Assembly (NCBI GenBank): GCA_012295275.1
Contig: CM022665.1
Location: 24,726,946 to 24,790,945 of the forward strand
From: Chrysomallon squamiferum
Taxonomy: Eukaryota; Mollusca; Gastropoda; Neomphalida; Peltospiridae
Direction of reading: 5' to 3'
Length of the DNA stretch: 64,000 nt
Position numbers and translations under genes: made by a program
The notes under the pieces: generated by a model
What the model was told of the DNA's origin: nothing
The model's database searches: none
What the model saw: only the letters and a program-made list of their open reading frames with translations
Shown: in pieces, positions 28,522-42,145 of the stretch
How the letters are laid out: the number at the start of each line of letters is the position of its first letter
Numbering within the stretch: position 1 is the stretch's first letter

Positions 28522-31500
28522 CTATTTTCGAGATTTCTTAGCTGGAGGCTGCACTACTTCCAACATTCCAGGTTCTGTAGAAGCTAACTGTAAAACCTGA
28601 AATTTAAAATCAAGAATATTTGAAATATAAAAGCGTTAAGTAAAAGGAACTTCTTTAAGGTAAAAAATATATTTACAAATAATACATGTATCAATATGCC
28701 ATAGTGTACTGTTATTAATTATAATGAATTTAAGAGATAGTGAATTAATAAATTAATGTTTTAATAATAAAAACTGGTTTATAATAAAAACTGGTTTATA
28801 ATAAATATAATGTATTAATATATTACTGTGAAGTATTTAACATAAAACACATGAATAAATGTGCTCTTTTCTACATATGCTCTAACTATATTAATATTTG
28901 AGTAACTAACACATGAAAATCAAACTAAGATAAAACATTTTATTATCAAACATCTGGCTTAGATTAGTTTTTAGTTGTTATCCTGTGACAAGGGCAAATG
29001 TTTCAGATTCAGTTTCAGCTGTTAGTCTTCACCCTGATGTTCATACCTTGAGTAATGGGCTAATACAGCTAAAACATAATCCCTGTTCTACCCAAAATTA
29101 CAACAAAATATAATTATGATAGTCACAGAAATCCCATACTTACATGAGCACTTCCATTTCCAGCTATTGACACAGGCACAGGAATAAGAATTTGAGTTCC
29201 TGAAATAGGTATCACATCACAAACTAGTTCAAGTAGAAGAAGTTTAAAATATTTTAATACAATAATAAAATTAATATGGATATAAATTATAAATACAGTC
29301 AAACTTGGATAGATTGAGTGTTGATATCTCAAGAACCACTGTCAAGCTGAATGTCTGGTTCCAGTTTAGTTCCTTTATAACTAGGTAATAATTAGTAAAT
29401 GTGACCTTCAAATGTCAAAAATCTTTATTTATTCAGTCATTTATGGTCCCAGACTTCAGATTTAATAGAGATTAGCCTTCAAAGTGGTGGAAATCGAGCT
29501 ACTGTTTCAGTTTGTAAATACAGAACAATGAGTTGTTGATTAAATATGCCTTCCTCGATCAACTGTGTTTTGGAGTTTTGAGCTTCTTTACATAATACAT
29601 AATTACAGACAGACTTCAAACAACTTTCTGAGTTAAGTGATAAAGTTCACTGAATGATGTTTGTTTTGGTTATAACATGCTATTTGCTATTTAAATGCCA
29701 GTTATTGTTTACACATCTTTTGAAATATGAACATTCTCACTAAATGTTAACAAGTTTATTTGAAATTTCAGACCCTGAAATGAAAGACAATTTCTTTAAG
29801 AAACTATGCACATGGTAATATATGTACATGTATGTATTGTCTGTTGTTGTTTACTTAGTTTACCAAATACACATGACTATTACTTGCAGTATGAATGTAC
29901 ATTACTATTCCATCTGAACTGCAGTAAATATATGAAATCTGAATATTCAAACACTACAAAACATGAGCTGTTTTTGCCGACCCTTTCCATCTTGACTTAT
30001 CAAAGTCTCGCTTATTGATAATAACAATAAAATGCATGGACACACGCAGTCACTACAAACTCACACACACAAACACAGCCAGATAAAAATCTGATTACAC
30101 AAATCTGATTATACAAATGTTTGTGGTAACAAGTAACAATCAAAGTTAAGAAACAGAAGTCCTTGTTGGAAGGGAGATAACTCATAAAATATTATTATAC
30201 TTAATATGATGACACCGACAACAATTTAAAAAAACTAGTGAACTATAAACATTACAGAACCAGAAGTCACTATTGTGCATGACTGTTCATGGCCATAACT
30301 AAATTGAGGCGAATGCCTCATACCAAAATTGACAATTTTATTTTCATACAAAGATTTTATTTAAAAAATATAAAATATAAATGGCTAGAATTGAGGATTT
30401 TGCGTCTTTCAAGTTGGAGCTTAAGACACCCAGACCTCTTGCCCAATTAATTTGGGCTCCGCTTCGCAATCAAGTGTTTTTGCCTCATTTCAAAAAGTAT
30501 AGTTATTACCAAGCTGTTAGAAAAATGGTGATAAAAGAAAACATACCAGCCTGCTGATCAGTTTGTGGTACAGATATAGCTGTTGCTGGTTGCTGGAAGT
30601 TGAAAATGTTTCTGTCTTGAAGTGTTGCTGTTGGTGTGGCATACACAACTCCCTGTGGTGTCTGATACATCACCAGACCTGGAGTTGTCAATACACCACC
30701 ACTGGATGATGCAGCTGAAAATAAAAAAATAAAAATTATAGAAAAGGTCTGCTGTGCATTGATGACACACCTACTTACAATTATGCTGCCATGCCACGAT
30801 CTTGGATTACAAAAAATATACATTACAGTTTATTAGTATTTTTCGGGAGAAAAAAAGAAAACATTAAGTAAAAATGGTATTACTAAACTCATTTCAGTTC
30901 TGTAGATTATACAAAACTAAGAACAGTGAAAGATCCATGTAAAAGAAAGAAAAATTGCACCAATATGTGAACTAAAACCAAAATGCAAAAAAAAAAAAAA
31001 AAAAAATAATAATAATAATAATAAAATAAAATGAAGAAAAAAAAGCATATAGAAATTTTAACACTGGACTATGTGCTTTAATAAAACTACACAGTTAAAG
31101 TGTAATGATTTTTACACTGGAGTACATGCACTCATGTAGTACTGTGTTTTTACAATGGACTGCAAGTAGTCGTACAAGATCAAAATTAATGGTTTTATGA
31201 CTGGACTTTATGCAGCAATGGATAACTTTAGATGCTGGTCAAATAGCTTACCAGAGACTAAACTAAGATTAGTAGGTATCCCACTGAGAGAAACAATGGA
31301 TGAAGACTGTTGTGTGTTATCACTGGTGCTAGGCTGACTGGAAGGCAGGCCTGAAATAGCACAACCGAACTTCGTTTTAAAATGGACATTAAAGTCTCCC
31401 CATCTTTGTAAAAAAACAGCCTAAATATATTCTGAACATAAAACAAAGGATTCTGTTATATGTTCAAAACAACCACTCTTTGTTAATAATAAAGTTTTAT

Positions 31501-34459
31501 AAAATGATAAACTTGTGCAAATGCACAAGTATGGAGGTTTCCCATTTATCAGTGTATAGAAAACAAATAATAAAAAATAAATAAATAAAAAGACAAAAAT
31601 GACTGTCCATTCACAGAATGACATAACAAAGAATACATCAGCCAGCTTGTATCCTCAAGAGCTTATTATTATATTCTGCCATTCTTTATTATTAGCAACA
31701 GCTGATCAGGAAAAAAAACCTATAAAACAGTAATTTAATTTAGAAGCATACAAAATGTATTTAAGTAAACTGAACATATCCCCGAAGATAATTTAAAAAT
31801 GACGATGGAAAGAAAAGGATTTTGAGAGTAATTGCTTAATTCCAGTTAATGTTAAAGCATATGTCCATTCATCATATTTAATGTCTGAATGTTTTGAAAA
31901 CATAGTGTAATTTAGTTGCATGAAGTTATTCCAGTTACAGATAAACAGTTTGGTGAGGTATAAACAGATTAATAATAACATATTTTTTTTATTATACTAT
32001 GTATTTGTTTTATGTTAAAAATATATCATATATCCAGGCTGGGGAAGAGGCAGCAGAAAGATCAGAAAAAAATAGATCCCATATTAAACACATTATATTT
32101 TTAACTTTTTTTTCTTTCCTTTTTTTTCACTTTTTATTACAAAGTGTAACATTTATGTTTTTGTGAAGATTTATTCAAAATTATAAAAATAAAATAATTA
32201 TTTTCAAATGACATCAGTATTCTACTTATCAGAAACATAAACAAGATGACTGTGTCAGTACTGTAATTATAGCTCGTTTACATAACAGAATCTGAACTAA
32301 TTAAAAAGGTAACAGGTAATGAACAGAAAGAATGATTTAACCATTCTTACTGGTGATAATCTGTGATGGTGTTGGAAGTTTGTAGATGGTCTGCTGCTGT
32401 GTTGTTGATGTTCCTTGTGGAACAGGAATAGCAATCGGTGTACCTGAAATTTTAGGGAAAGTACTTGTACCATGGAATGGGTGAAACCATGACAGTAATG
32501 AAACCTTTCAGGTGTTAAGCACATTTATGCTTGTTATTTTCTATAGTCATTTTATACAGTGAATCACATTAGTATGCTAATAAATAACAACAACAAAATT
32601 AAATAAAATTAACAAAAGTATCTTTTATAATGAGTTCTTTTTACAGGAAATTTAAATAAAAATATGACATAAAATTATAATGCATTTCATAATATTTATT
32701 GAATTAAAAAAGAAAGATTTTTGTTATCTGAATTTTGAACAGGAAGCTTTTGTCAAGGATCCCTAGTATTTTGTTGTATTAATCTAATTTCCTGTTTGTA
32801 TTTTCTAGAAATGTGAAAGAGTTGAAAGAGAATGCCCCATATAAATAAAATGATAAAATAAACAGACAAACAACAAAAATGAATAAATAATAACTCAGTA
32901 ATAAAAAAGAAAAGAAAAAAAGAAGAAGAAATATTTACTTGGCTGAAAAATGAAGCCTGATGGGAGTTCCATGGAAATACTGGCTGCTGCCTGTTTGGAC
33001 TGTGACACCATTGGTGCTGTTGTTGGTGATGGTGATAACTGATGGACACTTTGTGATGGTGGTGACTGTGTTGGTGCTGATGAAGGTGTGGAGATCTGGA
33101 CTGGAACTGTGATGGTGGTGGTACTGGTTGTTGGAGTTGCCTGGTACTGGTCCTGTTGTATCTGTAAACCAGGTATTTGGTACATAGGCTTTGGAATGCC
33201 ATCCCCACAAGCCATCATGTTCTGAGAAGAAAATTGATAAATAATTATAAAGAATATATTGCTTTATTTAGTGATACAGTTTTAATATACAGTAACATAG
33301 CATTACTGAAGGATGTGTTTTCCATCATGAGGTGAATGCCATGTTCATCATGAGTGGCTCTGAATTTGAACAAATCCAAAAAATCCTGCCAAGGAAAATA
33401 AGTAAATTGTCAAATAACATTTGTCTTTTAATGAAATATGCTAATGAATCCATAAATGATCTAAATATGTTATAATCTTAGATGCTTGTTCCACTCTACA
33501 AGAGTTTTAGAGGGAAAGGGACATCAAAATATTTTTGCCCCAGAAAGGTTGGGAATTACTGAAGGCTTTGGAATGCATAAAAGGCCACCATGTTCTGAAA
33601 AGAAAATTTTAAAATATTTGTGAGAAAGACATTGTTTTATTCAGTGATGCTGTTTTAATTGAGGGTAATACAGCATTATAAAAAGGCTCTGGAATGCCAC
33701 CCAAACAGAAATTGAAAAAAATATTACAAGGAAGACACTGTTTTACTTAGTAACAATCTATGGTTTGAAAAAAAATATTACATGTTTTACTTAGTAACAA
33801 TCTATGGTTACACAGCATTATATAAAGTCTTTGGAATACCATTCACACAGACCATCATATTCTAAACAAATAAATGAGAAATAAATTATAAGATAATTTT
33901 GTGCTGCTGTTTTAATATATGGTTATTTAGAATTATATAAAATAATAAAGGCTACCATTTTCTGAGGAGAAGATGGAAAAATAAATCATGCAGCTTTAAT
34001 CTATGTTTACTTATCACTACATAAAAGCATCATATTCTGAGAAGAATTAAATAGAAGCAGGTACAAGGATAAAACTTTTTCATTTAATTATTAAGACAGT
34101 ACAGTAATTATTAATTATACAATATCAAAATTTTGGTATGAAGATAAATTTGACATTGATAAAAATGGTTTTCTTTCAAATGAAGCCTGTGTAGATAAAC
34201 TGCTCCTGATCAAGTCTCTATTTTACTCGGATAACAGATTTTCAAAATCCTGATACAAACTTTACAAATCCAAGGATGCATAACAATAACTTGATTAACA
34301 CATCTTTACAGATATGCATTGTTAAAAATTATGTTGAGGTATCATAAAGCAATACACAATTCATTCCATTCTACATCAGAAAGTTTTTAACTCTAGTATC
34401 TCTGAACTTTGTTTATAATAATATGAATATATATTTATTATTTTACCAATCTTAGTCTT

Positions 34460-34496
<37 letters not shown>

Positions 34497-35249
34497 ATAA
34501 AAATAGATAAACATGTTTTATAAATAAATATTATTAGAAAAAAACAAATTACATTTTTAATTATTACAATTTAATAAACCTTCTTCATAAAAATAAAAAT
34601 AAATCAATTAAGTGAAAATTAAATTAATATATTCATCCTTATGTGTATATAAAAATATATATGTGTGAGTATAGTACCATGTTGGTGTACCCACATACAG
34701 TAAACATCTGGAACTGGTTTTATGATGGGAGGAAAAGATGAGATGCCAAACTAGAGAACATTTCAGGAAAGGGCATGCAGCCAAATAAAGAGAAATGGAT
34801 ATACATCTTCCATCTCCCTGCAGAGCTTCAAGAGGAATTTTTACATTATGGTCTGTTCCTTTTTATTTGAACAGATCAGGTATGCTATTTTAAAAGTTAA
34901 GTTTTTAAAGAAATTAAAAGTGACATTTTAGGCTATGTTTTTGTTGAAATCTGACTTTTTTTTATTTTTTTTATTATATCTATGCTGTTTTGGGACATCT
35001 CATACATATTAATTTTGTAGTTCATATTAAGCTAACAAATTTAAATAAATAAAACATTGTATATTCTGTATGTAATAATACAAAACAGTATTTCTTATTA
35101 AATTTCTTTTATTGAAAATAATATTAACATTTTGTACATCATATACATTTTTTTTTAACTGTGCTATACAATTATGCTGTAGTTCCAGCCTTCACATGGA
35201 TTATGATAACAATTAATGTAGCCCATAACACACACACAAACACATATTT

Positions 35250-35283
<34 letters not shown>

Positions 35284-38200
35284 ATATTCAGAAATTAAAA
35301 AAATAAATAAAAAAAAAAAAAAACTCTAGCTTTTATAAAAATACTTGTTATTAGCAATGCATTCACAGAAATCCTGAAACAGTCTATAACTGTATGGATA
35401 GACAAGATACACATATGGTTAAGATCCAATTTGGGTTACCTACATACTTACAAATCACATCTGGCTAGTATTCATAAAACTGACTGATCATTCTTATACA
35501 TAGTAAGCTATAGTTACTACTTTATTTTCTAAACTGAATCACACGTTTTTTTTTTAATATGCACCAAAATATTTTTCAGATTTATATTAACAATATGCAT
35601 TATTATATCTACAAAGGATACACGTACACTCATATATATATAAATACATCTATCAGATATTACAAGATGTATATTGTAACACTCTAAATTGTGTGTATGC
35701 TGTAAATTCATACAACAATATTATTAATATTTCTGTTATATTAAACGTGTGCATTTTCAAAAAGCTGTTTTAACACTTAACATTTTGTTGCCATGTGATT
35801 TATGCATACTAGCCTTAACACTGTAAACTCATATGGCAACAAAGCATGAGCCATATAAGGCTAGGATGGCCATATAAATGAGAGAGCTTTGTGCAGTGAA
35901 AGGAGGCTCTTTCAGAGGTGGTGTCTGATATGTGCATTTTACAGTACAAAAATAAAATAACAATAACAAGACTTGATGTATGCAAATAATAAAAACTAGA
36001 GACAATATCAATGTAATGGAAGCAAAAATAACAATATGTTCCAAAATTTAACATTATCTAATTTTACAAAAGTGTACTCTCACAGATTTAAATAGAATAA
36101 CAATTATTATTATTATTATTATCATCAGAATTTTAATTTCTTATGTTTTAAGGTGGCTGATAGAGTTCCTGCTGGACAAAATCTCTTTCCAGCTGTAATA
36201 CTATGAAATATATATATATATATATAGATATATTTCCCACCCACCCACTTGTTTTAATTAGCCTAAAACATACATTTTAAAAATAATAATAAAACAAAAT
36301 AATAATAATAAAAAGAATCTTTAAGTTTACATCTGACAAATTCTGTTAGTGACTGTTTACACAGATCTGCAGCCTTTACAGACATCTGACAAATTCTGTT
36401 AGTGACTGTTTACACAGATCTGCAGCCTTTACAGACATCTGTGCATTTATGTTTATGGACACACTTTTGGAGAGCCATGTGTCACCATGTCATCATTGAT
36501 ATGTGAGTGCAGAATGTTAACAGCCCACCAGACAGGTGCATGAGCAATGCTGAGTAGTGATCTGAGGAGCAGGTACAAGAAGCTCCCCAGGTAGTGGCTT
36601 CATGAATAGTTCACAGTGCAGGTGGAAGGAAAGAAAACATGGAATCACGCCATTCTGACCTGGAGGTTGCAGAATATTCCAAAGACATAGGTGGAATCAA
36701 AGTAGTTGAGTGTCTCTGCAGCTTCTGATGCTTCATTCCTATTTGCATGTCAAAAACAACATTTCACATCTTCACTGGGAGTGATATAAAGTGACAAGTC
36801 TTTCCACTAAGTTAAAAACAGCAAAAATCCATTCATAACGTTTGGCTTTTCAAAGACAATTAGTGACCTACTGTAATCAAGGAAACCCTGTTTTTATTCA
36901 GTGTGTAACTGAAAATGTGCTGAAAAATGTTAATTTGGTATGTAGTAACTGAAATTCTGGGTTGTATACATTTAGTCATGTAAAATGTTATTTTTAAAAA
37001 AATAAAAAATAATTAACAAAAAACAACAACAATAGGCTTAAAATTAAAATAAAATAATAAAAAAGACAGTGTTTCCACTCCATCATATATAAAAAAATAA
37101 ACAAATCAATCAATAATAAAAAAATTAAAAAAATTAATAATAAAAAAGTGTACACCAGATTTCAGTACTAGCTTTATTTCACTAATTCTTGTAACAGAAG
37201 TTTTTAATACTGCAGGCATAAACTAACAAGGTCATAATAAATCAAACAGATGAAAAAACGGCAATTCATATTTATTAATGATCTATATCATTAACATGTA
37301 CCTAAGGTGGTGTATATTAATAACCTAAATATATTTTTATAATCCTCACATAACTTTTATATTCGTTTCCTTAGATAAATATTTGTTAGCAATTAATTGA
37401 ACTTTTTATTATAGTGAGCTTACAAAATAAAATTTATAAGAAATATGATACAAGTGTAAATATTAAGTATTAAGAAACAAAAATGCCAATCAAATAAAAA
37501 ACTTTTAGATTAATAGTTGGTAAAAAAATATAAAAATATAGAAATTAATTAATAATAAACAGTAGACCAAAGTTATAAAATTTATTCAGAGCATGCATCA
37601 TTACATCACTATAGATAATTTTCATATTTGAAATCTGTTAACTAATTACTAATTAATTACATGCAAACACATGCCAGTCTAGAACAGACCATGCAAGATC
37701 ATCATTAAGGATCTGGAGGGCACTCATGTGGAGCCTCATCTTAGTGATTTCTCAGTATGGAAACTTTACACCATGACTGAGCGTGGGTTTCTTTCATTGA
37801 TAGCCAGACACAACTGTTAGTGGGTTATTCATGGCAGAAAATACCTTAGAACAGATGCAGATACTTTATACATAACAGGGCTGGCAGTCCAGTGAGATAA
37901 TACATATTCTGTGTAGATTTAAAAACTGCACAATAAATAGAAAAAAGAAAAGAGAAAGTTTATGAACATTTTATATGGAAATTATTAGTAGTAAAGAAAA
38001 CTTGTAAAATATTTTTAAGCACATACACATACTTATTGAAATATGCAGAATTTATAGAATAAAATATATGAACATGCAGAATGTAAATAAATAAAAAATA
38101 ACACACACAACAACAAAAAATACCAAACAAATTATCCTTCAAAAGCAGTGATATTCAACCTACATTAACCAATGGAAGCTAATTTTCTATTGTATATGTA

Positions 38201-40411
38201 AACACACATGAATCCAATTGATTCAAACACAGACCTCTAAGTTTTATCAGCAAGCATATTTTTCTCTATAAATAAAAATTTTATGAACTAATTATTTATC
38301 TGTGAAGATTTGTTTTTGTCAGTCTATCTCAAAATACTTTTTTTTTTTTTAAATTAAATCAACAACTTGTTTTAAACAGTTTTTTTCTGGCCACTGCATG
38401 GATGACAGAGAACTGAATTAATTTCATTGTCATGACTACAGAAATGCAAATGAAGTTCACTGAACTGTTGGATTTTGCATTAAACTGTGCTGTTGCAAAT
38501 AAACAGTCTTTAGAAATATAACTTTTATTATTCCAGATGTATGTTTTTATTAGATCTGGGACACACAAACGTCTGCTAATAATACTAACAGTGTATATAA
38601 AAAGTGGATGCTCAAGGTTCCCATTTTCCACTGATGTTGACATAATTTTGTTTAAGAAATATTAAAAAGAAAGTTCCGACAGTGATAGGATATGGCAACT
38701 TTGTAATGGTTTACTTAATCAGTGACTATGTCAAGTTGAAATGGTATTTTCTCTCTGATAATAATAATAAAAAAAAAATACATGAAACTTAAAAATGAAA
38801 TACAAACTGCTTGCTACTTCCCTCCACAGTAAAAAAAAAAAAAAAAAAAAGCAAAGAAAAACAACTAGTGATCATTTGTTTCAACAGAGGGATCTTATTA
38901 TTGCAGTGATGTAAAAACAAAAGCTAACTTAACAAATGTTCAGTGGTTGGAGCACCAGACTTAGAAGTGATGGATCTCTGGATCAATCCTTTTCAGTGAC
39001 CCCTTTCACTCATTTTCCCAAAGAAACCAATTCATTATCAAACATCACATTTATATTAAAAAAAATATATATATATATATAAAAAAAATACCTTGCTCTC
39101 TTCCTCACTGACTGCATATGTCAGTTCAGTTTCTTCAAAACCAGAAGGGTTCATGCGTTGTTCCATGGCCTGCTGCTGTCCAGGGGCAATGGGGGGTGGG
39201 TCAGGTGAGTTCAGACAGGTTTGTATAAGAGCTTTGCCACTCTCACTTGTAATCATTGGCTGAAGCTTGCGAGTGGCAAATGTGTAAACATGTCCTGTTT
39301 CACTGGCCACAAGAAGCATTACCTGGGTACCTGTCAGGGTTGACAGCTCATATGCCTGTAATAAAAGAGAAAAAAGAAAAAATATATGTAGCAGTAACAG
39401 AAAGGATGAATTGAAGTTTTTGTGTTCTAGTCACACATTCAGATAAAGATTCACCCCGAGCATAACCGTGTCCCTATTTATTTTTTAATTTTTTTTTGTT
39501 GACTTTTTAAAAAAAATTTTTTAATTTTAATTTTTTTTTTTTTTTTTTTTTTTTATATTTAATTTTTACACCAATTTTTGTTTATAATTAAGATAATAAA
39601 ACATATATAAATACACAATTTATTTAAATAACTATATATTATAAATAAACGAATGGCATTTTTAGTTAAAATAATCTTTATCTTGCCATTTATTTACACT
39701 TAAAATAATAATAATTACAATTACCATTACACATACATAACTACAGTTATATATATTTTAAAAAATGCCAAATATATGATTTTACATAGGATTTAAGATA
39801 AATAAATTTTAATAATAAATAGCAATATAAATTATCAGAAACATATAAACAAGTATAAAACAATAATAATTAAGGTATAAAACCAAAAATGTAATAGTAA
39901 TACTTAACAAGTTATTAAAATTTACTTTAAAACGTATTTAACTTTTAAGTAATATTATAAACGTTACTGAACTATAATGAAAGACTATATTATATATAAT
40001 ATAAACAATAAAGATGTCAATTTAAATTTAAAAAGTTAATGAAAGATAGAAAAAATAACAAGTTACCTTCTTCATAATTCCTGTTTTTCTTTTGCTAAAT
40101 GTTGTGTATCTTCGTAATTTATTTTCAATGAATTCCATTTTTATTTTCACTCTTCCTTTAGTTTTTTTGCCCGGCTTCGGACCGGAAAGTCCAGAATTCG
40201 GTAAACTTTGTTGCAGAGGATACATCTGTTGAACATCTCCAATATCCGAATCGGAGTCGTCATCGTCGAGTTTTGTTGGGTCAACTTGTTCCAAAATAAA
40301 CTTATTTCCCCCTGGAGCAACAGGGAATTGTGGCTGATTGTGACTTCCATTCAGTCCCGCTATATGACCTGCACCGGCACTCTGTGAGCTGGATAGAGAT
40401 ACGTTCTGCAT
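28522..40411 (-). CDS. SRF: serum response factor, MADS-box transcription factor
   Basis: SRF is a nuclear MADS-domain dimer that binds CArG boxes, CC(A/T)6GG, and drives immediate-early and actin/muscle genes with TCF or MRTF partners. Exons on minus: 40411-40067, 39355-39092, 33221-32939, 32443-32351, 31350-31252, 30714-30547, 29199-29144 and 28596-28522. All are GT..AG with matching phases, total 460 aa (human SRF is 508). An acidic stretch (LDDDDSDSD, about 48-56) precedes the MADS box, about residues 81-140: GKKTKGRVKIKMEF, LRRYTTFSKRKTGIMKK, then AYELSTLTGTQVMLL. The SAM extension is HVYTFATRKLQPMIT through about residue 170. Exon 1 ends inside the MADS box after IMKK. The C-terminal half is Ser/Thr/Gln/Pro-rich, as in SRF activation domains, and ends AKKSRK. 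The start is the only Met before the N-terminal Ser/Gly-rich segment. CArG boxes upstream suggest autoregulation. Confidence 0.96.
30288..30515 (+). mobile_element. MITE-like dispersed element, copy 1 (SRF intron 6)
   Basis: About 228 bases share order and sequence with 51122-51370. Shared landmarks are CATGGCC(A/G)TAACTA, GCCTCATACC, TTGCGTCTTTCAAG and TTTCAAAAAG. The ends are inverted: the start CATGGCCATAACTA resembles the reverse complement of the end TATAGTTATTACCA, and GAGGC is repeated inward from both termini. There is no coding capacity, so a non-autonomous DNA transposon is the best explanation. Confidence 0.7.
31048..31225. repeat. degenerate tandem repeat, about four units
   Basis: In SRF intron 5 a motif like TTTTACACTGGACTATGTGC recurs about every 50 bases, beginning near 31057, 31110, 31149 and 31194. 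The copies are strongly diverged. Confidence 0.5.
33560..34070 (-). repeat. decayed tandem copies of the SRF exon 3 acceptor region
   Basis: The genuine exon 3 start and upstream intron (about 33186-33310) recur in intron 2. Plus-strand landmarks are GGCTTTGGAATGC, CCATCATGTTCTGAGAAG and a stretch ending CAGCATTATA. Recognisable copies start near 33563, 33685, 33837, 33948 and 34026, with increasing loss of the exon part. Several keep a minus-strand CAG acceptor followed by AA(C/T)ATG, for example at about 33596 and 34041. An embedded repeat of GTTTTACTTAGTAACAATC occurs at about 33739 and 33785. Confidence 0.75.
34461..34493. repeat. poly-A tract, 33 bases
   Basis: A run in SRF intron 2. 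A T run of about 30 bases lies at 35251-35280 in the same intron. Confidence 0.9.
36331..36436. repeat. perfect 53-bp tandem duplication
   Basis: 36331-36383 and 36384-36436 are identical (from ATCTGACAAATTCTG to CCTTTACAGAC), and the next five bases (ATCTG) start a third unit. The perfect identity suggests a very recent event. It lies in SRF intron 2. Confidence 0.97.
36437..36760. other. GC-richer block inside SRF intron 2, unassigned
   Basis: This stretch, and a second at about 37680-37900, is clearly less AT-rich than the rest of the intron. On minus, a frame begins ATGCAAATAGGAATGAAG near 36757 and stays open for 45 codons, but no domain is recognised. An octamer ATTTGCAT occurs at 36742-36749. 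It could be an old transposable element, an enhancer or a nested non-coding transcript. Confidence 0.3.
38938..39010 (+). mobile_element. tRNA-derived SINE fragment
   Basis: In SRF intron 2, TCAGTGGTTGGAGCACCAGA resembles a tRNA D-arm/A-box and TGGATCAATCC, about 30 bases later, resembles a B-box (GGTTCRANNCC). No tail or body was recognised. Confidence 0.45.
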
Positions 40412-40694
40412 CGTGTTGTCGCCAAAGGAATAATTTCTTTACTTCCTACTACCTTGTTTGTTGTATAGCCATAAACGGAATGCAGACTGTGCTCACTTGT
40501 ATCAATGCGCGCTAATATATAGATCGTTGTAATGTATCAAATTTAGCATAGATACGAACATTTATATATATTAATAAAATGACATTTTTTGTAGATATCC
40601 ATTTAATACACTAAATGTCAGTGAATAAGTACGGACAATTAAGATATTAATCATGGCGTATAAATACTTGAAAAATCGCGCTTATGGACGCAGA

Positions 40695-40746
40695 CCATTT
40701 ATGGTAGAATGGGGCGGCCATATATGGTTTCCACGGCCAAATATGG
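40695..40746 (-). promoter_or_regulatory. SRF promoter: three CArG boxes and a GC box
   Basis: Perfect CC(A/T)6GG sites are CCATTTATGG (40695-40704), CCATATATGG (40718-40727) and CCAAATATGG (40737-40746). They start 23 and 19 bases apart, and GGGGCGG (40711-40717) abuts the middle one. They lie 284-335 bases upstream of the SRF start codon. Vertebrate SRF promoters also carry CArG boxes plus Sp1 sites and are activated by SRF itself. Near-matches occur further upstream (CCATGTATGG at 41233-41242). Confidence 0.85.
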
Positions 40747-41418
40747 TGGCCTTACTAAAATTCACTTCATTGATAATACACACGTTGATAGTGTGTTTTG
40801 AAGTGTAACGACTGTCTTTTGTTTTTGACAAACTATCGTTATAAGCGGATTAAAAATTAGTTTTGACAGGTTATTTTCGGTTTTGTATTTTAAACGTGAT
40901 AAGAAAAAATGATGAAGTAACACATGTCAAACTTTTAGTTCAGAAACAATGCTGACCTAGCCAAATAGAAACCTGCAATGAAAAAGTTCCAAACGCTACC
41001 GTAATCTGTTTCATGCATATGCATGAGTTATTGATTAACCATGTAATTACCTGCCTAATAATAGAAATCCTGTTAACATAAACTGTTTGAAATCGCGTCA
41101 TTCATCATAAATCACTGGATAGATATTAAATAATAATCAGTTTCTATAAAATAACTGACAGATTTTTGACAAATTATATGCGGATTTTTCTCCTTTTGCC
41201 GCTTTAATAGATACAATTGTCTATTTGCATGCCCATGTATGGTCACCACGTTTTACTTTCTAAAACAAACAAAACAAAATAATTTCAAATCGATAGGGCA
41301 GGAAAATGTATGGCATAAAATCATATGTTAAAACGATATAGCACAAACGCGTACTGTTACAATATATGGTTTCCGCCAAAACTGTCTTTATTTTTGGTTC
41401 AAATATTAAATTATCATT

Positions 41419-41438
41419 AAAAAAAAAAAAAAAAAATG

Positions 41439-41492
<54 letters not shown>

Positions 41493-41509
41493 TGGAGAGA
41501 GAGAGAGAG
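41419..41509. repeat. poly-A, (TAA)n and (GA)n compound tract
   Basis: A run 41419-41436, TAA units 41440-41491, GA units 41495-41509. Confidence 0.95.
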
Positions 41510-41620
41510 CGTATGGGAAAACACTGGAGGCGCGAGCACAACCAATACATTTTCTTTAGTATAATTATATATTAATAATAATTATAGAGAATATCAAGGC
41601 AACAGAACTACAGTTTTATT

Positions 41621-41652
<32 letters not shown>

Positions 41653-41897
41653 TATTTTAGCTGTATGTATGTGCGTATGTACATATATGTGTGTATATTT
41701 GAAAAATATTATTGAATTTGATACATTCAAACTAGCTGAGAAAATGGTTCATTCTCCCAGATATGGACAATTGGATGACCTTTTATAAAGTATAAATATA
41801 AATATTTAAAACGTTGATGCCTTGGGAGAATTAAGAAATAAAACAGTAACAGAGGACTATCAAAACTGTTACGAAGCACATTATATGTTTACATAAT

Positions 41898-42145
41898 TCG
41901 GTCGCACCGACCTTGCAGCTGATAGATAGAGCTTTGGACCCGTAACCCAAAGGTCACAAGTTCAAGGCACTGGAGCTGCAATACAATGATGTGGCGACTG
42001 ACAGAACGTGATGGTTATGTGTTATGTGTGTGATCAGTGCACTGAGTCAATATGGCGGTATAGAATGTATACTCGGAGGCGAGCTGAAGTGTGTTTTGGA
42101 TAGAACTGAGCATGAATTATGCAGTGAAGTACGCACTATATAAAT

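Noticed and set aside
41260-41575. Poly-Leu and poly-Asn frames
   Set aside because: They are translations of the TAA microsatellite and A tract.
41898-41990. Functional tRNA gene
   Set aside because: The cloverleaf is imperfect (no clean acceptor stem, irregular anticodon loop), and the body and TAA tail mark it as a SINE.
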